DNA from: Nitrosomonas aestuarii
GTDB lineage: Bacteria; Pseudomonadota; Gammaproteobacteria; Burkholderiales; Nitrosomonadaceae
DNA length: 50,009 bases
Assembly: GCF_003046585.1 (NCBI RefSeq)
Contig: NZ_QAAE01000022.1
Location: forward strand, 1 to 50,009
Reading direction: 5' to 3'
Positions 1 to 8,838 of the stretch are shown here, in pieces (the first letter of the stretch is position 1; every line of letters begins with the position of its first letter). Below the pieces are notes generated by a model. That model did not search any database and was not told where the DNA came from. It worked only from the letters and a program-made list of their open reading frames with translations. Position numbers and translations under genes: made by a program.

Positions 1-387
1 GCGGTTTATGTAGGTTTTATAGCGTTGGCTGGAACGGCTGCTGAAACTGGCGTCATGGTATTAAATTTTATTGACATTGAAATTTCCAGATTGCGCAAAG
101 AAAAACAAGCACTCTTGTCTTCCACAGAAATTAAAGAGGCGGTTGAGTCTGCGACTGCAATGCGTGTGCGGCCTGTGTCGATTACAGCGTTTTCTACCAT
201 GATCGGATTAATTCCCATCATGATGGCCACTGGCAGCGGTGCAGACGTCACCCACCGCATTGCGGCGCCGGTATTAGGTGGTATGTTCACAGTATTATTG
301 TTGACTCTACTGGTTTTCCCAGTTATCTACAGTTTAGTCCTGCAATTTCAGGAAAAAAGAAAGCAGCAAAGAATTGACGCAAATTAA
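1..387 (+). CDS. heavy-metal RND efflux pump, C-terminal part (CusA/CzcA family), cut by window start
   Basis: This is the last 128 residues of a proton-driven inner-membrane RND pump that, in this family, exports Cu/Ag or Co/Zn/Cd through a tripartite complex. The open frame runs in from base 1 without a start. The pattern GFIALAGTAAETGVMVL followed by the RVRPVSITAF segment, then a glycine-rich helix (RIAAPVLGGM) and a last hydrophobic helix, is the typical end of HME-type RND proteins. The tail after the last helix is short and lysine/arginine-rich, as expected on the cytoplasmic side. The substrate cannot be told from this fragment. The CusB/CusC partners, if present, would lie to the left of the window. 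Confidence 0.88.
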   Translation, partial: AVYVGFIALAGTAAETGVMVLNFIDIEISRLRKEKQALLSSTEIKEAVESATAMRVRPVSITAFSTMIGLIPIMMATGSGADVTHRIAAPVLGGMFTVLLLTLLVFPVIYSLVLQFQEKRKQQRIDAN

Positions 388-432
388 TTACAATTTTATA
401 AAATTGGGAATAAATGAAATGAGGGAAGTGAC

Positions 433-777
433 ATGAGTGTCAATCATACAGAAAATAACTCCTTAACTTACCCCTCCCGGTGTCCAAATAACCAGGGCCA
501 CTTCAGTTTCATACATCGTGCCATGTTGAATCCGCGAGTATGCGCGATTTTTGAGAATATGCTGCAGCTTTCTAGTCGACTTGGACTAGATGTGGTTGCT
601 GAAGGTGTGGAAGATATTGATGACTGGAATTTTTTATGTGCCGCACATTATGAACTTCTGGTACAAGGTTATTTTATTGCACATCCTATGCCTGCTGCTG
701 ATGTGTTTGATTGGATCCAAAATTGGCATTCATGTTCGCATGATAAATTTGCTATCAAAGGAAGGCTCGGACAATAA
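433..777 (+). pseudogene. EAL-domain (c-di-GMP phosphodiesterase) C-terminal remnant
   Basis: The 114-residue frame carries only the last third of an EAL domain: LGLDVVAEGVED (the EGVE metal-binding region) and VQGYFIAHPMPA near the end. The EAL signature itself and the first catalytic acids are missing, so the product cannot be an active phosphodiesterase. The first 35 or so residues do not look like EAL sequence, which suggests the 3' end of a longer gene was joined to unrelated DNA. An AGGGAAG ribosome-binding-like sequence precedes the ATG, so a short protein might still be made. It follows the RND gene by 45 bases. I take it as a relic of a signalling protein. Confidence 0.6.
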
Positions 778-1083
778 TAATAAATTACGTTTTTTTGAGC
801 TTAAAATTAGATCAATAAAATCATATAGATTATGCAAGTCATAAATTTTATCTGACTTGATGACCTTGTTACTTTGTCCAATTTTAAAATGCTTCTTCAC
901 TATTTTTTAATGTTCAAGAAATTTACGTACTATTCTAATATCTTGTTGATTTACAGCGATAATGGTCGATAATTTAGCATTAGATGCGGGTTGTTTAGAT
1001 ATAATGCCTGTCGTCCCAGTGAAGTCTGGGACTGTTCACTCAGCTAGTTAACCGAATTAAGGATTGCGATCGTGGAGTCCATT
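778..1083. other. AT-rich intergenic stretch with a hairpin ahead of mgtC
   Basis: No convincing gene is visible here. At 1013-1032 there is a 7-bp inverted repeat (GTCCCAG / CTGGGAC, 6-base loop) about 50 bases upstream of mgtC. No T-run follows, so it is not a standard terminator. It could be part of the mgtC leader, since leaders of mgtC-like genes are often structured; that is inference. Confidence 0.3.
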
Positions 1084-1779
1084 ATGAACATTGATGACGA
1101 TTTTCTGACAATCGTCATGCATCTTATCGCAGCGCTAGTAGCAGGGAGTGCCATTGGCATGGAAAGAAGCCTACACGGTCACCCTGCCGGTCTCAGAACA
1201 CATGCACTCGTCAGTCTCGCATCCGGTTTACTGATGCTAATCACACTATATCAATGGAAATGGCTCCCGAATATTCCAGTCGACGCCATAAGAATGGATC
1301 CGACCCGAATGGCTCAGGGAATTATGACGGGGATAGGTTTCCTGGGTGCGGGCGTAATTTTCAAAGAGGGTTTGAATGTTCGCGGCTTAACCACCGCCGC
1401 TTCGATCTGGATCACGGCAGGTATTGGTATTTTGATGGGTATAGGATTTTTTCTTGTCGGCATTCTTGGAACCATTCTTACTCTCGGTATTCTCTCTTTA
1501 TTTCGTAAGATAGAGAACAGACTGCCTCGTCAGTTATATATCCAATATCATGTCAGCTTTGATCGAAGCAAGGTCATGTCGGAAAGTGAAGTCAGAAAAC
1601 TCCTGGCTGCGCACGGGTTTGAGGTTGTCACTATGAGTTATCGCATCACCTCGGCAGGCCTTTTTGAATACCGTACGGATATTCGCACCACAAGTCTCGA
1701 TAGAAATTCAGTTCTTGCGGTTGCAATGAATGAAATGGAATCAGTCCGTGAATTTCGCATCTCGACAACCGGCAACTGA
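1084..1779 (+). CDS. mgtC: MgtC/SapB family membrane protein
   Basis: MgtC proteins are inner-membrane proteins needed for growth in low magnesium; in some bacteria they modulate the F1Fo ATP synthase. The N-terminal half has four or five hydrophobic helices with family motifs: AGSAIGMERS, GLRTHALVSLASGLLML, GIGFLGAGVIFKEG and GLTTAASIWITAGIG. The C-terminal 85 residues form the soluble ACT-like domain found in longer members. I chose the ATG at 1084 because GGAG lies 6 bases upstream; a GTG at 1072 (AAGGA upstream) would add four residues. The gene stands alone and is followed by a convergent aconitase gene. Confidence 0.85.
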   Translation: MNIDDDFLTIVMHLIAALVAGSAIGMERSLHGHPAGLRTHALVSLASGLLMLITLYQWKWLPNIPVDAIRMDPTRMAQGIMTGIGFLGAGVIFKEGLNVRGLTTAASIWITAGIGILMGIGFFLVGILGTILTLGILSLFRKIENRLPRQLYIQYHVSFDRSKVMSESEVRKLLAAHGFEVVTMSYRITSAGLFEYRTDIRTTSLDRNSVLAVAMNEMESVREFRISTTGN

Positions 1780-1998
1780 TATAGGGTGTGTTTAAACAAA
1801 CGACGGAATGTTTCATAGGCTGTAAATCAGCTTTCAATATTTTCCAGTCATTAGGCCATATAAAGCAATGAAATATAAAACTCACCTGATAAATATACAT
1901 GCTGGTTTTTTAAAAAACTGGCAAGTTTTCAGCTGAATGACAACTGGAAGACGTCGATCGCTGGATAGCTTTCTGGAAGTTTGAGCTAGTACAACTAA

Positions 1999-3969
1999 TT
2001 AGCAAATCTTCCCGCCGTTGCAAATATTGAAGTGGTTTATCACTCCGCCTTGAATCACGATATCAGCCTGTCTTTCGCTTAAATTATGTTTTACCTTGAT
2101 ATCATTACCTGAGGTCTTGTTTTTTAACACTATAGCAAGATTTCTCTTCAATGATTCATGTAAGTTCTCCAAAACCAAATCATCTTCCTGATTTATTTTG
2201 TCATAATCTTCAGGATTTTCAAACTCAAGAGGTAGTATTCCGAAGTTGGCAAGATTCTGCCAACCTATGCGTGCATAGCTCTTAGCAACAACAGCTACTT
2301 GTCCCAAATATCTTGGCGCGAGTGCTGCGTGCTCACGACTCGATCCCTGTGCATAATTTTCACCAGCAATCGTAATATGCCCACCATTCTTATTTTTCGC
2401 CTCAAGAGCACGATCATAATATTTTTCGTCAAGAATAAAATAAGTCCATTTGCTTATTTCTGGAATATTGCTTCTCAATGGCAGCACCTCTGCTCCAGCT
2501 CGAAGTATCTCGTCTGTTGAAATATTGTCCGCCACTTTTATCACGACAGGAACATTGTATGTATCCTTCAAAGGTTCAAGATAAGGAAGCTCTTTAATAT
2601 TAGGCCCTTTACGCAATTTAACTTTGCTTCCGTCTTCAATGGGAGCAATCAACAGATCAGTATTGATTATCTCAGTCTCAGGCTGTTGGAATTTAGGATA
2701 ATTCATACCATATATCTTCTCAAGATTTCTTGGATCAGTTATTGCTCCGGTAAGTGCTGATGCTGCCGCAGTCTCAGGACTGCAAAGATATACCTGATCG
2801 TCAAGTGTGCCGGAACGTCCTGGAAAGTTTCTTGGCATTGTTCTTAAGCTTACTGTGTTTGTTGCAGGCGCCTGCCCCATTCCGATGCAGCCCATACATC
2901 CCGTCTGATGCGACCTTGCACCAGCATGGACAAGATTCTTGAAAGAGCCCATGCTCGTAAGATTTTCAAGCATTTGTCTTGAGCTTGGGTTTACATCCAA
3001 AGAAACTCTATCATGGACCTTTCGTCCCCTGACTATCTCAGCTACGACCCAGAAATCTCTCACTCCAGGATTAGCTGAAGACCCGATAACACATTGATGC
3101 ACTTCTTTTCCCTCAATTTCCTTTACTGGAATCACATTTCCAGGACTTGAAGGGCAGGCTATCAACGGTTCAACTTTAGATAAGTCTATTTCGTCTTCAA
3201 AATCATAAATGCATTCATTATCTGCTTTAAGCTCAACCCAGTCCTTTTCTCGTCCCTGAATCTTTAGGTATCTTCTTGTTTCATCGTCACTTGGGAATAC
3301 TGTAGAGGTGGCGCCCATTTCTGTTCCCATATTGGCTATGACATGCCTATCCATTGTGCTTAGCATACTAAGACCTTCACCATGGTACTCAATGATCATT
3401 CCTCTGCATCCATTTACGTCATATCTTCTTAGCATCTCAAGAACTACATCCTTTGCGCTAACCCAGTCAGAAAGTTTTCCTGTTAGCCTTACACCAAAGA
3501 CTTTAGGCATATCAATGTACAACGGTTCTCCTGCAATCGCGAACGCAACATCGAGCCCGCCGGACCCCAACGCAAGCATTCCTAGGGCACCTGCTGCTGG
3601 AGTGTGGCTGTCACTTCCTATTAGGGTTTTTCCTGGCTTTCCAAAATGTTGTTGATGCACTGGATGGCTGACGCCATTTCCGGGACGCGAAAACCATATG
3701 CCGAATTTAGCAGCTGCAGATTGCAGGAAAAGATGATCATCAGCATTTTTGAAGTCAGTCTGAAGAAGGTTATGGTCAATATACTGGACAGCCACTTCTG
3801 TCATAGCTTTCTTTACTCTCATGGCTTCAAGCTCCAACTGGACTAATGTCCCTGTGGCATCTTGAAGTAACGCTTGATCTATTTTAAGACCGATTTCAGA
3901 ACCAGCAATCATCTCTCCTTTCACGAGATGAGATTTAATGAGCTTTTGTACAACGTTTAAACTATCCAT
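1999..3969 (-). CDS. aconitate hydratase (aconitase family, about 656 aa form)
   Basis: Aconitase interconverts citrate and isocitrate in the TCA cycle with a 4Fe-4S cluster. Domain order fits: substrate-binding SDSHTPAAGALG (about residue 120), cluster region GCMGCIGMGQAP (Cys358, Cys361), SPETAAASALTG, then the swivel domain with DNISTDEIL and GENYAQGSSREHAALAPRYLG. The length matches the compact Aquifex-type aconitases of about 650 residues, not the roughly 890-residue AcnA. The segment that usually holds the first cluster cysteine (GSCTN) reads GSSANPG here, with Ser298 in that place. I start at the ATG at 3969, which has AAAGG 8 bases upstream and matches the family N-terminus; a GTG at 4008 would add 13 residues. 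Confidence 0.9.
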   Translation of the reverse strand: MDSLNVVQKLIKSHLVKGEMIAGSEIGLKIDQALLQDATGTLVQLELEAMRVKKAMTEVAVQYIDHNLLQTDFKNADDHLFLQSAAAKFGIWFSRPGNGVSHPVHQQHFGKPGKTLIGSDSHTPAAGALGMLALGSGGLDVAFAIAGEPLYIDMPKVFGVRLTGKLSDWVSAKDVVLEMLRRYDVNGCRGMIIEYHGEGLSMLSTMDRHVIANMGTEMGATSTVFPSDDETRRYLKIQGREKDWVELKADNECIYDFEDEIDLSKVEPLIACPSSPGNVIPVKEIEGKEVHQCVIGSSANPGVRDFWVVAEIVRGRKVHDRVSLDVNPSSRQMLENLTSMGSFKNLVHAGARSHQTGCMGCIGMGQAPATNTVSLRTMPRNFPGRSGTLDDQVYLCSPETAAASALTGAITDPRNLEKIYGMNYPKFQQPETEIINTDLLIAPIEDGSKVKLRKGPNIKELPYLEPLKDTYNVPVVIKVADNISTDEILRAGAEVLPLRSNIPEISKWTYFILDEKYYDRALEAKNKNGGHITIAGENYAQGSSREHAALAPRYLGQVAVVAKSYARIGWQNLANFGILPLEFENPEDYDKINQEDDLVLENLHESLKRNLAIVLKNKTSGNDIKVKHNLSERQADIVIQGGVINHFNICNGGKIC

Positions 3970-4038
3970 AATTTCTACCTTTTTGTGATCTAAGAATTTC
4001 AGAGGCACATAATCAGAGACGCATGATTTAATTGCATA

Positions 4039-4588
4039 TCACAGATCTCTGATATATTTGATATTTGTTCTAAACGCATCCCAGACTTCGCCTTTCCGAT
4101 CTCTTAGTGCCAGATTGACCATGTCCAGACTATTATTGTTAAAGACAATCAGTATTATTGGCAATTTATATGGGTAATAGTCATCAGATCTCCCCTGAGC
4201 ATCGAAATACCTCCGTCGCCACAAAATGCCATGACTTGGCGCTCGGGTGAGCGCAGTGCAGCACCGATAGATTGCGGCATAGCATTGCCATGGGTCCGTG
4301 CGAAAAGCTACCCATTAATGTGCGCTTACTGGTGCCTTGCAGATAGCGTGCCGCTCATACTGTATTCATGCCAGTATCTGCAGTGAAGATTGCATCAACA
4401 TCGACTAGCCGATCAATCATCTCGGCGGCAAATTCAGGTTTAATCAAGTTTTCCTCGTCGGGATACGCAGCATGCACGCGGAAATCTTCCTCTACTTCGA
4501 CATGGTCCGCCAGATAGGCATTTAAAAAATCATCTTCTACCTTGGGATTAATTAATGTATTGCAATGTGCCATGGGCTGATTCTCCAA
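4039..4588 (-). pseudogene. pyruvate oxidase/dehydrogenase (PoxB-type ThDP enzyme) remnant
   Basis: Three frames on the minus strand together give the thiamine-diphosphate-binding part of a pyruvate:quinone oxidoreductase. From 4588 the frame ends in IFTADTGMNTV and hits a TGA where this family has Trp. Past that stop the same frame gives AARYLQGTSKRTLMGSFSHGP, then frameshifts destroy the GDGG segment. The last readable piece (to 4039) contains LPIILIVFNNNSLDMV, the segment after the ThDP motif. The N-terminal domain, the FAD domain and the lipid-binding tail are missing. With at least one stop and one or more frameshifts it cannot encode an enzyme. It lies just upstream of the aconitase gene, on the same strand. 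Confidence 0.8.
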
Positions 4589-4703
4589 TTTTATTCAATA
4601 AGTTATGGAAAACGTCATTGTAACAATTTTGGCTGAATTGGGCCCCCTTGTTTGTCTGTTAACGGGGCAGCAGTGGCAAAAAATGAAAAATGAGACTTAT
4701 TTG

Positions 4704-5336
4704 TCAAGCTAACCCCGGCAATAGATTGCGCAACCCATCCACAATAAACTCCACCGACATGGCTGCCAGTATCAGTCCCATGACACGCGTTGTTACATTC
4801 ATTGCGGTTTGGCTCATACGATTCCCAATTTGCGGTGCGAAATGCAATATACCCCAAATAATTAGCGCCACTAGCAGACAGATAATAAGAAGAGCCAGAT
4901 TGTTTATTGCTCCTTCTGTTTGATTGCTAAATAAGATAATAGTACTGATCGAACCGGGTCCCGCTAGTAAAGGTATCGCAAGGGGAACAACCGCAACCGA
5001 CGCCGACTTGCTATCGACAGCCTCTTCGTCTTCCTCAGGAGTGTGTCCGGTTCGATTGATTGTCACCTGCAGCATTCCGAAGGCAATAGACATAAGCAGT
5101 ATGCCCCCTGCTACTCTGAAAGCATCGACGCTGATACTGAAGAAGGATAAAATTGATTGGCCTAACAACATGGTCACGATGAAGACACAGGCAACCGAAA
5201 ATGCAGTAGTGCGGGCTACTGCTAGGCGCCGATGTTTAATATTTTCCGTGAAGCTAAGGTAAAGTGGTACTACGCCTATCGGACTAACGATCGCAAACAA
5301 GCCGACAAACATGCGTGTGTATTCATTCCAATCCAT
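4704..5336 (-). CDS. MarC family integral membrane protein
   Basis: The 210 residues form six hydrophobic helices in two groups of three, divided by a charged loop (TPEEDEEAVDSKSAS). The first group contains the family motif FAIVSPIGVVPLYLSFT; the second has VPLAIPLLAGPGSISTIILF. This is the MarC/YhgN/YchE family (UPF0056), whose transport role is unsettled: the original link to multiple antibiotic resistance was not upheld. The start ATG begins MDWNEYTRMFVGLFAIVSP, which is the usual beginning. The gene is monocistronic and faces the same way as the decayed oxidase gene downstream. Confidence 0.88.
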   Translation of the reverse strand: MDWNEYTRMFVGLFAIVSPIGVVPLYLSFTENIKHRRLAVARTTAFSVACVFIVTMLLGQSILSFFSISVDAFRVAGGILLMSIAFGMLQVTINRTGHTPEEDEEAVDSKSASVAVVPLAIPLLAGPGSISTIILFSNQTEGAINNLALLIICLLVALIIWGILHFAPQIGNRMSQTAMNVTTRVMGLILAAMSVEFIVDGLRNLLPGLA

Positions 5337-5699
5337 TGACTACCTTTTTTAATTAAAACGGCGAGTTACATTAAAACTGCCGCTTGTGTTTTGCCCCCAT
5401 TTAGTCAGCGTTTTCTGAATCCACGTACATGAGAATATTTCTAATGCAATGAATTTAAAAAAAATAGATGCTCCCTAACCCCAAAACTTGGCAGATTTTT
5501 GTGTCTAAATTTGGATTCTTAGAATATGCAATATTGATCTATATTCAATCTCTTAGAGAAAGCTAGGTGCCGCATTACATATTTTTGTAGGATTAGAGCC
5601 TACAGAAGACTTGTAAAGGAGGTTATGGCTAAATCATTCCAGGACGGCAACTACGCTGCGCTTCACACTCTTCAACGCGGCGTTACTAATTGCTGTGTA
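5337..5699. other. intergenic stretch with an isolated strong ribosome-binding site
   Basis: There is no full gene here. At 5614-5627 the plus strand has AAAGGAGG two bases before an ATG (5625), a strong Shine-Dalgarno. The frame opens with MAKSFQDGNYAALHTLQRG and then runs antisense into the DUF1579 gene. I read it as the leader and first codons of a gene whose remainder was lost when the DUF1579 gene was placed beside it. Nothing else stands out. Confidence 0.3.
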
Positions 5700-6296
5700 T
5701 TATGTTCTTGTGTAAACAATCTCCATCATCTTCATTTCCTCGCTACCGTGATGAGCGCCGTACATATCAAATGTCTGGGTATTCTTGTCAACAATCTTCC
5801 AAATAGCGCGATGTGTCATGTGGCCGCCTCCTGGTTCGGCATGTTGTCCATGTAGCGTGATGGTTTTGCCATCCGCGCTTGCAGTTCCTTCCATAGTGAA
5901 TATCCCGGTACCCATAGTACTCATCCACGCCGAAACATAGCGCTTAAGAATATTGTCATAGGCATTGATTACTATCCCAGCGTAAGGTTGTCCATGCATT
6001 AGGCCGTTGTATTCCTGTTGGAGAAAGCGGCCGCCTAGCAGCATTTTCATTTCAGCGGAGCCGGTCGATTCCACAGGTGGCTTGTTGGGTTCCATCCATT
6101 CCTTGGTTTCTGTAGTCCAGCTTCCAGCAAGACTGGCAAACAGTTGATGAGGTTCGCCTGGCATAGCTAGCTTGGTGTAGAGTTCCATCATGGCCTGTGG
6201 ATCCACATTTTGTTTTTCTTTCGTGTCCGCCGCGAAGGTAACGAATGATATCAACACAACACAAATAGTAGTGAGTGTAAATTTTATGATGCGCAT
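5700..6296 (-). CDS. exported DUF1579 family protein
   Basis: The 198-residue product starts with a Sec signal peptide (MRIIKFTLTTICVVLISFVTFA, cut near residue 22), so it should be periplasmic or exported. The mature part contains the DUF1579 pattern: a G-S-W-T core (LAGSWTTETKEWMEP), GSAEMKMLLGGRFLQQEYNG, YDNILKRYVSAWMSTMGTGIF and a final IWKIVDKNTQTFDMYG. This domain is predicted to be a lipocalin-like beta barrel; no biochemical role is established. The gene is alone and oriented as marC. Methionine content is high near the C-terminus (EEMKMMEIV). Confidence 0.82.
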   Translation of the reverse strand: MRIIKFTLTTICVVLISFVTFAADTKEKQNVDPQAMMELYTKLAMPGEPHQLFASLAGSWTTETKEWMEPNKPPVESTGSAEMKMLLGGRFLQQEYNGLMHGQPYAGIVINAYDNILKRYVSAWMSTMGTGIFTMEGTASADGKTITLHGQHAEPGGGHMTHRAIWKIVDKNTQTFDMYGAHHGSEEMKMMEIVYTRT

Positions 6297-6524
6297 AATA
6301 GTATCCGCCTTATGAAATTAAACTTAGTTTTATGAGGGGAGTAAAAATCCCTCTTCAGAATTGAATTGTATCGAAAACCTCAGTATATTTTCTAACATAG
6401 AGTTTGTCGTGGTTAAGTTCTTCCTGACCTCTAGAATACTATTTTTAAGCAATGATTTACTTGGGATAAGAGAAATATTCTTTCAATAATCTAATACTAC
6501 TGGCGCAGAATATTGAACAGCACC
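6297..6524. other. AT-rich upstream region of the DUF1579 gene
   Basis: No gene is visible. The stretch should hold the promoter of the minus-strand DUF1579 gene, but no clear -35/-10 pair stood out. Confidence 0.25.
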
Positions 6525-6705
6525 TCTGACCCTCGGATTTCGACGGTTAGGCTTAACAATCCCATTTTTCGGGCATACTAAAGCACCACCAGCCCAATTA
6601 CCTGGTGTGTTACCCATATTTTATATTCCCGGTTACGGTTTCATTCGCGTATAACCCTCCGCCCGTAATTTCTGCAGAATTGTTGGTTAGGGTACTCGTC
6701 TTCAT
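6525..6705 (-). pseudogene. fragment of a polymorphic-membrane/parallel beta-helix repeat protein
   Basis: On the minus strand a short frame reads STLTNNSAEITGGGLYAN, the NNSA..GGGLY pattern of Pmp-type beta-helix repeats found in secreted or autotransported proteins. It stops after NIKYG, and a second frame continues with GNTPGNWAGGALV, again with the GGAL turn. The frameshift and lack of flanking repeats mark it as a relic. It lies between the diguanylate cyclase and the DUF1579 gene and probably has no function. Confidence 0.35.
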
Positions 6706-6781
6706 GTCTAGTATCCATCTTTTTTCTGATAAACACCGAATATATATGTTTGTTGCCAACAAATTTTCCGCCAGAAAACGT

Positions 6782-7861
6782 CTAGGGAGCTGCATCACAA
6801 TTATCGGCGATTACTACTCGGTTGCGGCCATTTTTCTTTGCTTCATACATTGCCGAGTCTGCACGCTCAAGCAATGTTTCGAAGTACTCATTATTTCTTA
6901 GCATCGCCACCCCAAGACTAATTGTTATTTCGATGCTGAAATTTTTTGCGTGAAAGGGAGTGTCAGCAACCTCTTTACGTATTCGTTCCGCGATGACTCT
7001 CGCCAGCGCTAAGTCGGTATTTTTCAGAATAATGACGAACTCTTCTCCGCCGAACCGACCAATCATGTCGAATCCGCGAATTGCCGTTTGAATTCGCTTT
7101 GCCGTATGCTGGAGTACGATATCGCCGACGAGATGGCCATAGGTGTCGTTGACTTTTTTGAATAAATCGAGATCCGCCATCATCACGCACAAGGGACTGT
7201 CGTTTTGCTTCGCCTTATTGGCCTGGTGCTCGAGAATATCCATGAGACTGCTATAACTCAACACGCCGGTGAGTTGATCGGTTGCGACTTTTTGGTGTAG
7301 CTGGGATGCTTCTTCGCTCAGTCTGTCCAGCGCCTTCTGCAACTCGTCAACCTCACCTAGACGGTAGCCTTTCGCAGTCAGATACAAGTTTAGAGAAGTG
7401 AGTTTGAATACACAGTCCACTAACGACCATACAGTCTCTGGATCGCGATTGCATTGAACCGATATACTATCGACCAGAACTTGCTGTATAAGGCAATGTT
7501 GTAATTGCAAAATACTCAACGGGGTTTTTGTGCGGGCCCATGCCACAGCAACACCTAATTGATTTTCAAAATACCGGGGGGTGTCGAAATTTTGTCCGAA
7601 GCAACTCAAGTAATCAATCCAGGATTGCTTAAAGGATTCGACGCCAATATTTTTCTTTATCAGTGAAAAGTCTTGATAGAGCACAAGCTTATCAAGACAA
7701 GAACTTACCAAAGCATCAACTTTCTCATATATGAACTCGCTCCGAAGATGCTCCGCGTGCTTACCGTATTCCGCCTCTAATCCCAATAATGAAATAGTTT
7801 TCTGGATTCGTGCGCAGTCAAATCCAAGGGCCGCGCAGTTAGGTGTGGTTTCAGAGTTCAT
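6782..7861 (-). CDS. diguanylate cyclase (GGDEF) with helical, globin-sensor-like N-terminus
   Basis: Diguanylate cyclases make the second messenger c-di-GMP from two GTP. The GGDEF domain fills residues 190-355: TDQLTGVLS at its start, DLDLFKKVNDTYGH, and the active-site loop GGEEF at 271-275. The RGFD motif (262-265), five residues before the loop, is a product-inhibition I-site. So catalysis and feedback inhibition both look intact. Residues 15-165 are all-helical; the LGVAVAWARTKTPLSILQLQHCL pattern resembles the F/G helices of globin-coupled sensors, though I cannot place a proximal histidine. No membrane segment is present, so the enzyme is cytosolic. A 100-residue gene lies 18 bases upstream and may be cotranscribed. 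Confidence 0.85.
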   Translation of the reverse strand: MNSETTPNCAALGFDCARIQKTISLLGLEAEYGKHAEHLRSEFIYEKVDALVSSCLDKLVLYQDFSLIKKNIGVESFKQSWIDYLSCFGQNFDTPRYFENQLGVAVAWARTKTPLSILQLQHCLIQQVLVDSISVQCNRDPETVWSLVDCVFKLTSLNLYLTAKGYRLGEVDELQKALDRLSEEASQLHQKVATDQLTGVLSYSSLMDILEHQANKAKQNDSPLCVMMADLDLFKKVNDTYGHLVGDIVLQHTAKRIQTAIRGFDMIGRFGGEEFVIILKNTDLALARVIAERIRKEVADTPFHAKNFSIEITISLGVAMLRNNEYFETLLERADSAMYEAKKNGRNRVVIADNCDAAP

Positions 7862-7879
7862 TATATTCTAGAAAATTTT

Positions 7880-8182
7880 TCACGATAGTACGCTACCGAC
7901 CCCTTTTATCATTTTGGAAGTGCGTTGGAAAGGCAAATATATCCATTTGTAGCAATGAAACTTCTCTGTCCACCTCTGTATTATGGTCGGCGGGTAACCA
8001 ATTTCAACCACTCGTGAAATGTAGTCGTCTTTCCTTTCTACGCCCAGCTTAGCGATTTCCTGAATAACCTGATCGTAGAATTCAGAACGATAACGCTTGA
8101 TTTTCTCATCAGTCACACCGAGCTTGCGAAGAGGCTGCTGTGCATATTTGTGGACAAGAAAGAGAATATCATCCGTCAACAT
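7880..8182 (-). CDS. hypothetical protein, 100 aa
   Basis: I do not recognise this protein. It is predicted to be mostly helical and rich in Lys/Arg and aromatic residues (DEKIKRYRSEFYDQVIQ, EIGYPPTIIQRWTEKFHCYKW). There is no signal peptide or membrane segment. It ends 18 bases before the diguanylate cyclase on the same strand, so it may be its operon partner or a remnant of the sensor partner. The ribosome-binding site before the ATG at 8182 is weak, which lowers confidence. Confidence 0.45.
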   Translation of the reverse strand: MLTDDILFLVHKYAQQPLRKLGVTDEKIKRYRSEFYDQVIQEIAKLGVERKDDYISRVVEIGYPPTIIQRWTEKFHCYKWIYLPFQRTSKMIKGVGSVLS

Positions 8183-8280
8183 ATTGACGAGGAGTATGTG
8201 ACGAATGATCCGCGCTTGTTCGATAAAAAGCGACCTGTTGGGAAGGGTGTAGCGCTCTTTGGCTTAGAATAGTCAATAAA

Positions 8281-8302
8281 AAAACCCACCGAAGTGGGTT
8301 TT
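8281..8302 (-). terminator. rho-independent terminator
   Basis: A 9-bp perfect stem (AAAACCCAC / GTGGGTTTT) closes a CGAA loop. Read on the minus strand it is followed by a T-run (from the A-run at 8278-8284), placing it about 70 bases after the stop of the exported protein gene at 8374-8781. Confidence 0.8.
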
Positions 8303-8373
8303 GAGGGTTACTACCATTTAACAGGGAGTGTCAGGTTTCTGTTGGGTTGTTTGGCAAATTTTAACGATCCGGT

Positions 8374-8781
8374 CTAGCCTTTAATCTTGCCTGATTCAGC
8401 AAATTTCTGTTGGTATGCTTGTTCCTCGGCCATTTTGTTATGGTACGCAGCTTTTTGCAGATTTTCTTCTGCAGCTTTTTCGAATTCGTGAATTTTATAA
8501 ATCACATGTTTTTTGATACGCTGTCCATTCCTACCTAAGAAACTAGTACTAGGCTTATGATTGAACGCTTCTACCTGTTCTTCTATTTTAGCCTGCATTT
8601 CTTTGGCTTGATCTTCATAGTAATGTGCCAATGCATTATGATCAACATTGCCTTTACCACTTAGTACAGTCACATTTATTTCTTCACCTTGTTCTGCGGC
8701 AATGGAGCTCACCGGCATAGCAATGACCATAAAAGCAAAAATTGACAATATTGTAAAATATTTAATGGTTTCTGTTTTCAT
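8374..8781 (-). CDS. small exported protein of unknown function, 135 aa
   Basis: The product begins with a Sec signal peptide (MKTETIKYFTILSIFAFMVIAMPVSSIAA, cleavage after AA near residue 29). The mature part is a charged, glutamate/lysine-rich helical segment (HYYEDQAKEMQAKIEEQVEAF, EKAAEENLQKAAYHNKMAEEQA), probably a coiled coil in the periplasm. Small proteins of this style are common in betaproteobacteria but have no assigned role. I start at the ATG at 8781 because AAGGAG lies 9 bases upstream; a longer frame to 8838 lacks such a site. A clear terminator follows. Confidence 0.72.
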   Translation of the reverse strand: MKTETIKYFTILSIFAFMVIAMPVSSIAAEQGEEINVTVLSGKGNVDHNALAHYYEDQAKEMQAKIEEQVEAFNHKPSTSFLGRNGQRIKKHVIYKIHEFEKAAEENLQKAAYHNKMAEEQAYQQKFAESGKIKG

Positions 8782-8838
8782 GATAGTGACTCCTTGAATT
8801 GACTGTTGACTTGAATATAACTCTAAACAAGTCAACAT

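Noticed and set aside
1881..1895. Partial match (ACCTGATAAAT) to the traI/trbA operator
   Set aside because: Only one half of the dyad is kept and the site lies between convergent genes far from the transfer regions; likely chance.
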